Origin: an uncultured SAR116 cluster alpha proteobacterium
GTDB taxonomy: Bacteria > Pseudomonadota > Alphaproteobacteria > Puniceispirillales > Marisalimonadaceae
Assembly: GCA_902550555.1 (NCBI GenBank)
Contig: CACCZR010000002.1
Coordinates: 75,001-136,157, forward strand
Direction of reading: 5' to 3'
Length of the DNA: 61,157 nucleotides
Shown here piece by piece: positions 29,468 through 40,517 of this stretch (position 1 is its first letter; each line of letters opens with the position of its first letter). The translations under genes were made by a program, and so were the position numbers. Under the pieces are notes generated by a model. That model was not told where the DNA came from and searched no databases. It worked only from the letters and a program-made list of their open reading frames with translations.

Positions 29468-31066
29468 TTATTTAACAAGGTTACCATTAAGAACATCTTC
29501 TAATAATTTGATACTCTTATTTATTCCATATAATTTTATAAACCCACCCATTCTTGGTCCACTAGATTGACCTAAGGCTGTTTCATACAGGCAAGAAAAC
29601 CATTCTCTAAGATTTTCGTAACCAGCTTCCTTCCCAACTTTAAACACAATAGATTGTATTTCTTCATTAGAAGTTTTGTCATCTAAGTCTTTTAAATAAG
29701 TTAATAAATTTTTTATAGTTTTAGTTTCGAATTCACTAGGTAATCTAAATTTTTTAAATGGTAAAACTCTTTGCTTATAATAATTAATAGAAAGATCAAC
29801 TAACATATCAAATTTTTTGTTTAACCCTTTTTTTAACTCTGGTGTGTAATTAGTAATATAACTCCACAAATCATTCGAATTATCGGCATTACATACTGAA
29901 GATAAATTTAAAAGCAAATTAAATGAGACAGGAAAAATATCTTTAGGTGGATTACTTTTATGAATATGCCAGACTGGATTATCATATTCACATTCAGTGT
30001 TTGAGTTGTATTTACTTAAAAATGAGTAGTACTCATCTATCGTTTTAGGGATTACATCAAAAAATAATTTTTTTGCTCTCTTTGGATTGTTAAACATAAA
30101 CAATGATAAAGATTCTTCAGTTCCATAAGCTAGCCACTCTTCTATTGATAAGCCATTACCTTTAGATTTTGATATTTTTTGACCATTCCCATCCAAAAAC
30201 AACTCATAAGAAAAACCTGCCGGTTGAAAACCACCTAATATATTTAAAATTTTTGTAGATAAAATTACGCTTTCACTTAAATCTTTTCCTGCCATTTCAT
30301 AATCAACGCCAAGTGCGTACCATCTCATAGCCCAATCACATTTCCATTGTAATTTACAATTACCATTTAAAATTGAAACATTCTCTTCTTTATTACTGAT
30401 TGGAGAAAAGTATGTTATTGAGTTATTGTTTACATCTATATCTATAACATTGGTTTGTAATACTTTACCAGTGTAAGGACATATAGGTAGAAAAGGACTG
30501 TATGTTTTCTTTCTTTCTTCACCTAAAGTTGGAATAATAACATTTTTAATTTTGTTATAATTAAGTAATATTTTTGATAATGCATCATTAAATTGGCCTG
30601 ATTTATAACATTCAGTAGATGATACAAATTGATAATCAAAATCAAACTTATCTAAAAATTCTTTTAATTTATTATTATTATAAGAACCAAAGCTTTCAAA
30701 TTTTTCAAAAGGATCTGGAACATCAGTAAGAGGTTTTTCTAAATGTTCACTGAGCATTGTTTGATTTGGAACGTTTTCAGGAACTTTTCTAAATCCATCC
30801 ATATCATCAGAAAAACAAATTAACTTTGTAGCTTTTCCGGTGAGATGGTAAAAAGCGTTTTGAACCATAGTTGTTCTAGCCACCTCACCAAAGGTACCTA
30901 TATGGGGCAATCCAGATGGACCATACCCTGTTTCAAACAAAACAGGATTATCATCATTAATGAAATCAAATTTTTTATTTTTTTTTAATCTTTCTATTAG
31001 AACTTTAGCTTCTAAAAAAGGCCAAGATTTTAAAACATTTGAAATTTTTTCATTTATAGAGGTCAT
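29468..31066 (-). CDS. lysS: lysyl-tRNA synthetase, class I
   Basis: Class I LysRS (LysK), the archaeal-type enzyme that alphaproteobacteria use instead of class II LysS. The 532 residues carry the class I HIGT (in SGLPHIGTFGEVART, near residue 54) and KISKSKG near residue 299 corresponding to KMSKS. It also has PYTGKVLQTNV, a likely zinc-associated region. It lies downstream of the groEL terminator, so it needs its own promoter within 31067-31127, where I see no clear candidate. It runs into pyrD with a 2-bp gap. Confidence 0.94.
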   Translation of the reverse strand: MTSINEKISNVLKSWPFLEAKVLIERLKKNKKFDFINDDNPVLFETGYGPSGLPHIGTFGEVARTTMVQNAFYHLTGKATKLICFSDDMDGFRKVPENVPNQTMLSEHLEKPLTDVPDPFEKFESFGSYNNNKLKEFLDKFDFDYQFVSSTECYKSGQFNDALSKILLNYNKIKNVIIPTLGEERKKTYSPFLPICPYTGKVLQTNVIDIDVNNNSITYFSPISNKEENVSILNGNCKLQWKCDWAMRWYALGVDYEMAGKDLSESVILSTKILNILGGFQPAGFSYELFLDGNGQKISKSKGNGLSIEEWLAYGTEESLSLFMFNNPKRAKKLFFDVIPKTIDEYYSFLSKYNSNTECEYDNPVWHIHKSNPPKDIFPVSFNLLLNLSSVCNADNSNDLWSYITNYTPELKKGLNKKFDMLVDLSINYYKQRVLPFKKFRLPSEFETKTIKNLLTYLKDLDDKTSNEEIQSIVFKVGKEAGYENLREWFSCLYETALGQSSGPRMGGFIKLYGINKSIKLLEDVLNGNLVK

Positions 31067-31126
31067 AACTTAAATATTTATTAATCTAATTTAAATTATT
31101 AATAAAGAAATATTGTAAGATTCAAA

Positions 31127-31157
31127 AAAAAACACCTAATAAAAATTAGGTGTTTTT
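31127..31157 (-). terminator. intrinsic terminator of groESL
   Basis: The sequence AACACCTAAT (31131-31140), loop AAAA, ATTAGGTGTT (31145-31154) forms a perfect 10-bp stem, extended by A:T pairs. Read leftward, it ends in a run of about nine U. It starts 22 bp after the groEL stop. It is the only textbook intrinsic terminator that I saw in the window. Confidence 0.88.
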
Positions 31158-31178
31158 AGAGTTTTGTTTGGATTAGGC

Positions 31179-32867
<1,689 letters not shown>

Positions 32868-32890
32868 TCAAATAATTAAAAATTTACGAT

Positions 32891-33178
32891 TTAGTTTATA
32901 ATTCCCATGATGTCGCTTTCCTTCATAATAAGAAGGTCTTTGCCATCAATTTTAACTTCTGTTCCTGACCATTTGCCAAAAAGTATTGTATCACCTTCTT
33001 TAACATCTAATGGTTGTATTTTTCCAGAATCATCTCTTGCCCCAGAACCTACAGCTAATATTTTACCTTGCATAGGTTTTTCCTGAGCTGAATCTGGGAT
33101 TATTATTCCACCTGCAGTCTTTTCGTCTGAGTCCAAACGTTCGACAACTACTCTATCGTGAAGTGGCTTAAACTTCAT
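32891..33178 (-). CDS. groES: co-chaperonin GroES
   Basis: 95-residue lid of the chaperonin. [20 protein letters not shown] and the mobile loop [20 protein letters not shown] match GroES, as does the C-terminal [12 protein letters not shown]. Start ATG is preceded by AGGGAG. First gene of groESL, with an RpoH-like promoter about 50 bp upstream. I see no CIRCE element, so HrcA control is not supported. Confidence 0.98.
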   Translation of the reverse strand: MKFKPLHDRVVVERLDSDEKTAGGIIIPDSAQEKPMQGKILAVGSGARDDSGKIQPLDVKEGDTILFGKWSGTEVKIDGKDLLIMKESDIMGIIN

Positions 33179-33227
33179 TACTATCTCCCTAATTATTTAA
33201 ATTACGCTCTTGAAGAGCACAACACAT

Positions 33228-33255
33228 AAATAGTTGTAAATTATAAAGTTTCAAG
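33228..33255 (-). promoter_or_regulatory. candidate RpoH promoter of groESL
   Basis: Minus strand: CTTGAAA (33249-33255), 14-nt spacer, ACTATTT (33228-33234). The -35 element is a perfect match to sigma32 and the -10 fits the alphaproteobacterial CYTATNT at six of seven. Predicted start near 33221 leaves a leader of about 43 nt containing the palindrome GCTCTTGAAGAGC (33206-33218), which could form a small hairpin. Confidence 0.65.
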
Positions 33256-33316
33256 ATTTTTTTAAAAAAAAAATTCTATTTACTTACATTATAAATTTGC
33301 TAAATAAATTAACAAT

Positions 33317-34324
33317 ATGAATGACAATTTTAATCCTCTAAAACAACATGTGTTTCTCATAAATTGGCTTACATTAATTTTTATTTTAGTGGTTGCCATG
33401 ATTATCATTGGAGGCATAACAAGAATTACAGATTCAGGCTTGTCAATGGTTGAATGGAGACCCATTCTAGGATTTTTACCTCCTTTAAATCATCAAGAAT
33501 GGGAAAGAGTATTTGACCTTTACAAAAATACTCCTGAATATACTTACTATAACAAAGGAATGCTACTCTCAGATTTTAAATTTATTTTTTTCTGGGAATA
33601 TTTTCATAGATTATGGGGAAGAATAATAGGAATTGTTTTTATTTTACCTTTCATATATTTGATTGTTACAAAAAAAATAGATAAATTTATTACTAAAAGA
33701 CTTCTTATCATTTTGTTTTTTGGCAGCCTTCAAGCATTTATCGGTTGGTGGATGGTAAAATCTGGATTAATTGATAAACCAGACGTGTCACAATATAGGT
33801 TAGCGATTCATTTTGGAAACAGCTTACTGATTTTATTTCTATTGTTCTGGTTAATTCTAGATTTAAAAAACAAAAAATCTAGAATTAAGTTCGATTTAAA
33901 CTTAATCATTTTTTTTATAATATTTATTACAATTATCGCGGGATCTCTGGTTGCCGGAATGGATGCGGGGCTGATGTACAATACATATCCTTTGATGAAT
34001 GATAGTTTTTTTCCCAGTGACTATCTTTCATTAGGATTTTTAGACCCTTTTGAAAACCCTGGGTCAGCTCAATTTCATCATAGACACTTGGGATTTATAT
34101 CATTAGTTGCAATTGGAGTATTTTTTGCTAAAAATTTCTATCAAAAGAAAGTATTAATTGAATTAATATTTTTAATTACGTTTATAATTGTACAATTCGT
34201 ATTAGGAGTTTATATACTGTTAAACTATGTTCCAAATTTAAATGCAAGTTTGCATCAAATTGGTGCAGTTTTAATATTCTTAACAATGATAAAAATAATA
34301 CATACCTTAAATATTAAGACTTAA
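33317..34324 (+). CDS. ctaA: heme A synthase
   Basis: Inner-membrane enzyme oxidising heme O to heme A for aa3-type cytochrome oxidase. The 335-residue protein has eight likely membrane segments and the conserved histidine-bearing blocks GGITRITDSGLSMVEWRPILG, FFWEYFHRLWGR (near residues 93-104), FHHRHLGF and SLHQIGAVL. Class fits the alphaproteobacterial/mitochondrial Cox15 type. It is divergent from groES and overlaps aspS at the 3' end by 11 bp. Confidence 0.94.
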   Translation: MNDNFNPLKQHVFLINWLTLIFILVVAMIIIGGITRITDSGLSMVEWRPILGFLPPLNHQEWERVFDLYKNTPEYTYYNKGMLLSDFKFIFFWEYFHRLWGRIIGIVFILPFIYLIVTKKIDKFITKRLLIILFFGSLQAFIGWWMVKSGLIDKPDVSQYRLAIHFGNSLLILFLLFWLILDLKNKKSRIKFDLNLIIFFIIFITIIAGSLVAGMDAGLMYNTYPLMNDSFFPSDYLSLGFLDPFENPGSAQFHHRHLGFISLVAIGVFFAKNFYQKKVLIELIFLITFIIVQFVLGVYILLNYVPNLNASLHQIGAVLIFLTMIKIIHTLNIKT

Positions 34325-36089
34325 TCTTTTTATTAATATTAATACCTAATTCTTTCAGTTGAATTTCATTAACTTCAGAAGGCGCTCCCATCATTATGTC
34401 CTCTGCCTTTCCAGTCATAGGAAATAATACTATCTCTCTCAGATTAGGTTCGTCAGCTAAAAGCATAACTATTCTATCGATACCAGGTGCGATACCTCCA
34501 TGAGGAGGAGCGCCAAATTTAAAAGCATTAATCATACCAGGAAATTTATTATCAACAACATCATTATTATGACCGGCAATTTCAAATGCTTTATACATAA
34601 TAGCTGGAACATGATTCCTAATCGCACCTGAAGATAATTCTACACCATTACAAACTAAATCGTACTGATATGCTAAAATATCTAATGGGTTTTTTTCAAT
34701 AAGTGATTTCATCCCACCCTGCGGCATTGAAAAGGGATTATGAGAAAAGTCTATTTCTCCAGTAATTTCATTTTTTTCAAACATTGGATAATCAACAATC
34801 CAACAAAACTTAAATTGATTTTCATCAATCATATTTTTTTCAGTAGCTATTTTTGTTCTTGCCCTACCTGCTAAATCTGCAGCTTCTTTTTCTGTTGCAC
34901 ATGAGAAAAATAAAGCATCTCCGTCATTCAAATTAAATTTTTCTTTTAATATTTGAGATTTTTCAAGACCAAGTGCATTTGCTATTGGACCTTTTGCTTC
35001 GTTATCAGAGAAAATAATATACCCCATACCTGGAGCTCCTTGTAATTGAGCCCAACTATTCATTTTATCGGCAAATGCTCGACTACCACAATCTACACCT
35101 GGCACACCTCTAACTACTGAACCTTTTTCAATATTACTTGCAAAAATTTTAAAATTAGAATCTTTAAAAACATCTGTTACATCTTGAATAAATGCATCAT
35201 ATCTAATATCAGGTTTGTCAGTTCCAAATTTTAACATTGCATCTTTAAAAGTAATTTTGATAAAGTCTTTAACTACTTCTTTTTTTGTGAATTTTTTAAA
35301 AACATTATAAATTACTGGTTGAACAGCTTTAAAAACATCTTCTTGCTCTACAAATGACATTTCTACATCCAATTGATAAAATTCACCTGGAGACCTATCA
35401 GCTCTACTATCCTCATCTCTAAAACAAGGAGCAATTTGAAAGTATTTATCAAACCCTGACACCATGACAAGTTGCTTAAATTGTTGAGGAGCTTGAGGAA
35501 GGGCATAAAATTTACCTTTGTGAATTCTAGAGGGAACTAAAAAATCTCTAGCACCTTCAGGACTAGATGCGGTTAAGATTGGTGTTTGAAATTCTATAAA
35601 ATCCTGCTCTAACATCTCAGATCTTATCTCTTGAATAATTTGAGATCTCAGGATTATATTTTGATGAGGCCTATTTCTTCTCAAATCTAGATATCTATAT
35701 CTTAACCTTATTTCTTCTCCATAATCATCATCCGAATTAACCTGCAAAGGTAAACTTTCTGCATTAGATAAAATAATAATTTTATCAACTTGGAGTTCCA
35801 CCTCACCCGTGGGAATATTATGATTTATAGTTTCAGCCGATCTTTCGACCACTTTTCCGTGCACAGAAATAACAGATTCCAAAGAAATTTTTTCTAGAAT
35901 ATCAAAAGTATCTTTTTGTGTGTCAGAAACTATTTGAGATATGCCGTAATGATCTCTTAAATCTACAAATATCAATTGTCCATGATCTCTTTTTCTATGA
36001 ACCCAACCTGATAACGTTACTGTTTCACCTACTAGAGATTTATTAATTTCGTTACATTTGTGTGTTCTATAAGTGTGGGCTTTGTTCAT
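34314..36089 (-). CDS. aspS: aspartyl-tRNA synthetase
   Basis: Class IIb synthetase charging tRNA-Asp, probably of the non-discriminating type common in alphaproteobacteria, which cannot be decided by eye. The 591 residues include an OB-fold anticodon domain (about 20-110), motif 2 FRDEDSRADRSPGEFYQLD, the bacterial GAD insertion (about 295-410) and motif 3 GIAPGIDRIVMLL. I use the ATG at 36089 with GAGG eight bases upstream; a TTG lies one codon earlier. It follows the ABC permease gene by about 68 bp. Confidence 0.96.
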   Translation of the reverse strand: MNKAHTYRTHKCNEINKSLVGETVTLSGWVHRKRDHGQLIFVDLRDHYGISQIVSDTQKDTFDILEKISLESVISVHGKVVERSAETINHNIPTGEVELQVDKIIILSNAESLPLQVNSDDDYGEEIRLRYRYLDLRRNRPHQNIILRSQIIQEIRSEMLEQDFIEFQTPILTASSPEGARDFLVPSRIHKGKFYALPQAPQQFKQLVMVSGFDKYFQIAPCFRDEDSRADRSPGEFYQLDVEMSFVEQEDVFKAVQPVIYNVFKKFTKKEVVKDFIKITFKDAMLKFGTDKPDIRYDAFIQDVTDVFKDSNFKIFASNIEKGSVVRGVPGVDCGSRAFADKMNSWAQLQGAPGMGYIIFSDNEAKGPIANALGLEKSQILKEKFNLNDGDALFFSCATEKEAADLAGRARTKIATEKNMIDENQFKFCWIVDYPMFEKNEITGEIDFSHNPFSMPQGGMKSLIEKNPLDILAYQYDLVCNGVELSSGAIRNHVPAIMYKAFEIAGHNNDVVDNKFPGMINAFKFGAPPHGGIAPGIDRIVMLLADEPNLREIVLFPMTGKAEDIMMGAPSEVNEIQLKELGININKKIKS

Positions 36090-36157
36090 CAAGATTACCT
36101 CTCAACAATTTTTATAACATCAAACTATAAAATTACTATAAGATTTTTAAAATTATA

Positions 36158-37846
36158 TTAAACTGGCCACTTGATGAATATCTTTGATTTCAAGTGGAAA
36201 ATTAATAAAATTAATAGAGGCATTACCATTTGTAATGTAGTAGCAACAGCTAAATCTTTTCGATCTCCACTTGTTTGTAAGTTGATAATTTCTAATGATA
36301 ACGTTGTTATTTCACCATTACCTATAAAATAGATTGGTGCATATAGACTTATCGATATGATAAACCCTATCGCAAAGCTAAGAAAAATTATATTTAAAAT
36401 TAAATTCAATTTAATTTTAAATAAAATTGTTAAATAACTCTTATTTAATGACTGAGCAATCTTTAAATATTTTTTGTTAATATTTTTATAAGAACTTGAA
36501 AATATTAAATATGTATATGGGATTACATATATAATTTTAATCCATAATACGTTAAGAAACTTGTTATCAAAATTATTAGTTAAAAGAAAAAAATTAAAGC
36601 CTAACAAAATTGTTAATTCAGGTATTAACAATGGAATGTAAAATATAAAATTTAAAAAATTATTCTTTAATTTTAATGCTTCCAAAAGCTCTGACCATAT
36701 AATTATTATTATTAAACTAATAAATGATCCTAAAGCAGCTAAAATTAATGAATTAAAAAAACTATCAAAATTAAATTTAAAAAAAACAAAATAATTATCT
36801 AAGGTTAATTTTTTAGGAAATAAATCAGGGAAATTCCAATCAACTGCTAAAGACCAGGTAATTGATATAACAATATTGATAATAAAAATTAGAAAACAAG
36901 TTATTGAAACAAAATATAAAATATTTTCAAAAAAATTGTTTCTTCTATCTAAAAAATTTCTATAAAAAACTAGATATTGTTGTTTACAAATCAATTTTTC
37001 GAGACTTATCCAAGTTAATATTATTAAAATAATTATCAATAATTGTATAATCGATAAACAAGATGCAATTGAAAAACTAGCCAATTCTGGTTGTTGAAAA
37101 AGTTGTAAAATTCTTATTGATATAGTTGAAGGTGTTGTTGGAGCAAGTATCAACGACATATCAATTACAGTTGCCGAAAATATTAATACAACAAATATAC
37201 TAATCTTCAATTTTCTATAAATTAAGGGGAAAATAAAAAAAATCCAGCTTATAAAATCAGAAAAATTTTTTGATTTTGCTAAAAAAAAATACTCCTTGCT
37301 CTTTACATTATTTAAAAATCCAATTGATATTAACAAAAAGAAAGGAGTCTCTTTAAGTATCAAACCAAATATTAAAAAAAGACCAAAATTATCTGGAAAC
37401 AAATCTAAATTTGGAGGTCTATCAAAATTAAAAACTAATGAAAATATACGAATAAAAAAACCACTTGATGAAAATAAAAAAGAAATTCCAACCGCCATGG
37501 TTATGTGTGGAAAAGCAATTAACGGATATAAAAGTTTATTTAGCTTAGTAAAATAATTTGTAAAATATAATTTTGCTAATATAGCTTGGGATAATATTAA
37601 AGAAATAAAAGTAGATAATATACCCACTAAAATAGATAAATAAATTGATTTTTCTATCCCTGGAAGCTGAAATGTTAAAAGAAAATATTTAAGAGTAAAA
37701 TTATCTGAAACATCCAAAAAATATCCCATTGATGGAAATATAGTACCAAGTGTACCAAAAATTACAGGAAATGATATAACACCTAAAATAAAAAGAAAAA
37801 GTAAAAATAATAATATATTTTTTTTTCTTTCAATTAATTGTTCCAT
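36158..37846 (-). CDS. ABC transporter permease, YnjC/ThiP-like double permease
   Basis: About 562 residues with two copies of a binding-protein-dependent permease unit, each of about six membrane helices (about 10-280 and 300-555). This is the fused layout of ThiP, FbpB and YnjC. The ATG at 37846 lies within the end of the substrate-binding protein gene (17-nt overlap); a TTG at 37870 would add eight residues. With the YnjB-like partner it suggests an E. coli YnjBC-type importer. No ATPase gene is adjacent: the next gene downstream is aspS. Substrate unknown. Confidence 0.85.
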   Translation of the reverse strand: MEQLIERKKNILLFLLFLFILGVISFPVIFGTLGTIFPSMGYFLDVSDNFTLKYFLLTFQLPGIEKSIYLSILVGILSTFISLILSQAILAKLYFTNYFTKLNKLLYPLIAFPHITMAVGISFLFSSSGFFIRIFSLVFNFDRPPNLDLFPDNFGLFLIFGLILKETPFFLLISIGFLNNVKSKEYFFLAKSKNFSDFISWIFFIFPLIYRKLKISIFVVLIFSATVIDMSLILAPTTPSTISIRILQLFQQPELASFSIASCLSIIQLLIIILIILTWISLEKLICKQQYLVFYRNFLDRRNNFFENILYFVSITCFLIFIINIVISITWSLAVDWNFPDLFPKKLTLDNYFVFFKFNFDSFFNSLILAALGSFISLIIIIIWSELLEALKLKNNFLNFIFYIPLLIPELTILLGFNFFLLTNNFDNKFLNVLWIKIIYVIPYTYLIFSSSYKNINKKYLKIAQSLNKSYLTILFKIKLNLILNIIFLSFAIGFIISISLYAPIYFIGNGEITTLSLEIINLQTSGDRKDLAVATTLQMVMPLLILLIFHLKSKIFIKWPV

Positions 37847-39050
37847 ATCTTGCAATCCAACCTTCTTCAATAACTTTGACCCAACTAGGGTGAGGTTCAG
37901 GAATTTTTTTGTCTAAATCTTGAAAACTTAAATCGGTAGATTTACTCAAAAGATTTTCAAAGTCTTTTTTAAGGTTTTTGTTTAATTTCTCGAAAGATAA
38001 AACTGAAGGATCACCCCATATTTCTGAGTTTTGCTTTTCTAATTGTGCTTCAGGAGAAATCATATAATTTATTACAACCTTAGAAGCATTCTTATGTGGA
38101 GCGTTGTAAGGAATTGTAAGATAGTGAGTGTTAGCTAATGAACCTATATTTGGTATAAAACTTTTAACTGAAGATTTAAAATTTCCTTTTGAAATTTCAT
38201 TTTTTGGATATGCAATATTGAATGTTAAACCTATGTCTAATTCATTATCAGAAAATAGTTGGCCAAGTGACAAATAATTATTTGGGTATGTTTTACCACT
38301 TTTCCATAAAAAAGGAGTGATTTCGTCAAACCAATTCCATAATTCATTCAACGACGATTTATGCTTATCATTGTTAAGATTATACTTATTATAAAAGAGT
38401 TTTTTATCTTTAGATACTTCTATCAAAATCTGTTTCAAAAAACTTGTTCCTATAAAATCGGGTGGTTGAGGAAAAGTAAATCTGCCAGGGTTCTTTTTTA
38501 TGAAATTTTTTAATTGGGACGCACTTTTTGGAATAATTTTTAATTTATCACTATCATAATAAAAAATAAGTTGAGATAATCCCCAAGGCATTTCCTTTCC
38601 TTCATTAAAAATACCAAAGTCATAAAAATAGGCTGAGGATTTAGAAAAATCGATAAATTTAGAATTAGGTAATTGCAATATCCAATTCTTATTTAACAAC
38701 AAATTATTTTTTTTCATTGTTAAAAAATTCTCTCCATTTATCCAAATGATATCAACTGAACCATTATCATTTTTTTTTGCAATTTTCTCGAATAAAACTT
38801 TTTTAACTGCATCAGATGTATCTTTAATTTTTATATGTTGTAATTTGATCCCATATTTTCCATGAACTTTTTCTTTAACCCAATTGATATAATTATTAAT
38901 ATTTTTAGAACCTCCCCATGCGTGAAGTTTCACAGTTTTATTTTGGGCACTGTTAACTATTTGATCCCAATTATTCTTAGGTTCACTTTCACTAAGTGAA
39001 TAACTTATTAAACTTAAAATGAATATAAAAGATAGAAATAAAGATTTCAT
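37830..39050 (-). CDS. ABC transporter substrate-binding protein, YnjB-like
   Basis: 406 residues with a signal peptide (1-20, MKSLFLSFIFILSLISYSLS). The segments KTVKLHAWGGSKNINNYINW, KIKDTSDAVKKVLFEK, SVDIIWINGENFLTMKKNNL and EMPWGLSQLIFYYD match YnjB, a periplasmic binding protein of unknown ligand. The binding fold is like that of thiamine and iron binding proteins. It heads the two-gene operon and overlaps the permease gene. Divergent from yggT. Confidence 0.87.
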   Translation of the reverse strand: MKSLFLSFIFILSLISYSLSESEPKNNWDQIVNSAQNKTVKLHAWGGSKNINNYINWVKEKVHGKYGIKLQHIKIKDTSDAVKKVLFEKIAKKNDNGSVDIIWINGENFLTMKKNNLLLNKNWILQLPNSKFIDFSKSSAYFYDFGIFNEGKEMPWGLSQLIFYYDSDKLKIIPKSASQLKNFIKKNPGRFTFPQPPDFIGTSFLKQILIEVSKDKKLFYNKYNLNNDKHKSSLNELWNWFDEITPFLWKSGKTYPNNYLSLGQLFSDNELDIGLTFNIAYPKNEISKGNFKSSVKSFIPNIGSLANTHYLTIPYNAPHKNASKVVINYMISPEAQLEKQNSEIWGDPSVLSFEKLNKNLKKDFENLLSKSTDLSFQDLDKKIPEPHPSWVKVIEEGWIARYGTIN

Positions 39051-39113
39051 ATTAACCCTTTTAAAATTTTATTTTAAAACTTATATCAATATAGTAACAA
39101 ATATTATTAAACA

Positions 39114-39398
39114 ATGAACGCTTTATTTATATTAATAGATCAAATCATATCCATATATTTATATACTCTTATAGCTTATGTGATAATAACCCTCCTGGTT
39201 CAATTCGAAATCGTAAATCGGTATAATAGAATTATTGATTTAATATTAAGAGGATTAATTGCACTTCACGAACCTTTGTTAATTAAAATTAGAAAATATA
39301 TTCCATTTATTGGTGGAATGGATTTCTCACCTGTAATAGTCATATTGCTTTTATCATTTATTAGAAATTTATTGATTGATTACAGATTAAGTTTGTAG
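39114..39398 (+). CDS. YggT family membrane protein
   Basis: 94 residues with two hydrophobic segments (about 3-27 and 65-90) and the family's central ARGLIALHEPLL-like sequence (LRGLIALHEPLLIKIRKYIPFIGGMDFSPVI split by Pro and Gly). YggT proteins have been tied to envelope integrity and osmotic shock, and some to cell division or chloroplast structure. It starts the rightward operon with folD 11 bp on, the usual alphaproteobacterial neighbour. Confidence 0.88.
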   Translation: MNALFILIDQIISIYLYTLIAYVIITLLVQFEIVNRYNRIIDLILRGLIALHEPLLIKIRKYIPFIGGMDFSPVIVILLLSFIRNLLIDYRLSL

Positions 39399-39409
39399 GA
39401 GTAAGACAA

Positions 39410-40315
39410 TTGATAAGTGATAATATGAAAATCATTAATGGAATAAAACATTCTCAAAACCTGATTGAGAGCGTCAAAGAATTAGTTTTAAAATCTGAGA
39501 GACTTAATAAACGTAAACCTTCTATAGCCGTAATTTTAATTGGAGGAAATTCAGCTAGTGAAATATATGTTAAAAATAAAATTAAAACTGCAGAAAATAT
39601 TGGAATAATATCAAAGAAAATTGTATATCCCTCATCAATAACTGAAAAAGAATTGTTAAATAAAATTAAAGATTTAAATGAACAAAAAGATATTGATGGA
39701 ATTCTTGTTCAACTCCCACTGCCAATGCATATATCTGAAGATAAAGTTATTTTATCAATTGATCCAAAAAAAGATGTTGACGGATTTCATCCAATAAATT
39801 TGGGTAACTTATTTATAGGTAATAATAACGGAATGATTCCTTGTACACCTCTTGGATGTATTTATATGTTAAAAAAAGAATTAGGTTCACTCAATGGATT
39901 AAATGCTACGATAGTGGGTAGATCAAATATTGTTGGAAAACCTATGCAATCTTTGCTTCTTAAAGAAAATTGTACAACTACAATTACACACTCTAAAACA
40001 AGAAACTTATCTGAATTTACACTAAAAGCTGATATTTTAATCGCTGCAATCGGAATGACTGAATTTATAGATAATAATTATGTTAAAGACAAGGCAACTG
40101 TTATTGATGTTGGTATCAATAGAAAAAAAATAAATGATAAAATTAAAATTTTAGGTGATGTAAATTTTAAAGATGTTATTAATAAAGTAAGTTTAATTAC
40201 ACCTGTGCCTGGTGGGGTAGGCCCTATGACAATTGCATGTTTAATGTATAACACAGTTAAAGCAAGTTTCTTAAGAAATAATAACGAATTTAAAGAGATT
40301 ATTTTCGATGAATGA
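39410..40315 (+). CDS. folD: methylenetetrahydrofolate dehydrogenase / cyclohydrolase
   Basis: Bifunctional enzyme of one-carbon metabolism interconverting methylene-, methenyl- and formyl-THF. The 301 residues contain SEIYVKNKIKTAENIGI with the catalytic lysine, DGILVQLPLP, PKKDVDGFHPINLG, GRSNIVGKPM and TPVPGGVGPMTIACLM. I favour the TTG at 39410: AGGAG (39397-39401) is eight bases upstream, while the ATG at 39425 has no such site. The 3' end overlaps the HIG1 gene by 8 nt. Confidence 0.96.
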   Translation: MISDNMKIINGIKHSQNLIESVKELVLKSERLNKRKPSIAVILIGGNSASEIYVKNKIKTAENIGIISKKIVYPSSITEKELLNKIKDLNEQKDIDGILVQLPLPMHISEDKVILSIDPKKDVDGFHPINLGNLFIGNNNGMIPCTPLGCIYMLKKELGSLNGLNATIVGRSNIVGKPMQSLLLKENCTTTITHSKTRNLSEFTLKADILIAAIGMTEFIDNNYVKDKATVIDVGINRKKINDKIKILGDVNFKDVINKVSLITPVPGGVGPMTIACLMYNTVKASFLRNNNEFKEIIFDE

Positions 40316-40517
40316 CTTACTCGCAAATTCAATATTAGTAATTTGTCTTCTAATAGTTTTTGGAATTTTAATGTGGGGTATTATTACAATGGGTAGAGGT
40401 GGTGAATATAATAAATCTAAAAGTAATTTGATTATGAGGTATAGAATTATTTTCCAAGCGATTGCAATAATCGTTTTTGTATTTATCTTATATATGAAGA
40501 AATATTATAATGGTTAA
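40308..40517 (+). CDS. HIG1-domain two-helix membrane protein
   Basis: 69 residues with two membrane helices (about 6-27 and 43-64) joined by GRGGEYNKSKSNLIMRYRI, which carries the basic and polar residues of the HIG1 loop (MRYRIIFQAIAI). Mitochondrial relatives (Rcf1/HIGD) modulate cytochrome c oxidase and supercomplexes; alphaproteobacterial homologues are common before the adenosyltransferase gene. It overlaps both neighbours by 8 nt, so the three are translated in concert. Its role here is not known. Confidence 0.85.
   Translation: MNDLLANSILVICLLIVFGILMWGIITMGRGGEYNKSKSNLIMRYRIIFQAIAIIVFVFILYMKKYYNG

Noticed and set aside
33179-33316. CIRCE-type HrcA operator before groES
   Set aside because: Only a 13-bp palindrome (GCTCTTGAAGAGC) is present; the TTAGCACTC-N9-GAGTGCTAA pattern is absent.
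40490-40510. Cobalamin riboswitch before the adenosyltransferase gene
   Set aside because: The gene overlaps its upstream neighbour by 8 nt, so no leader RNA exists there.
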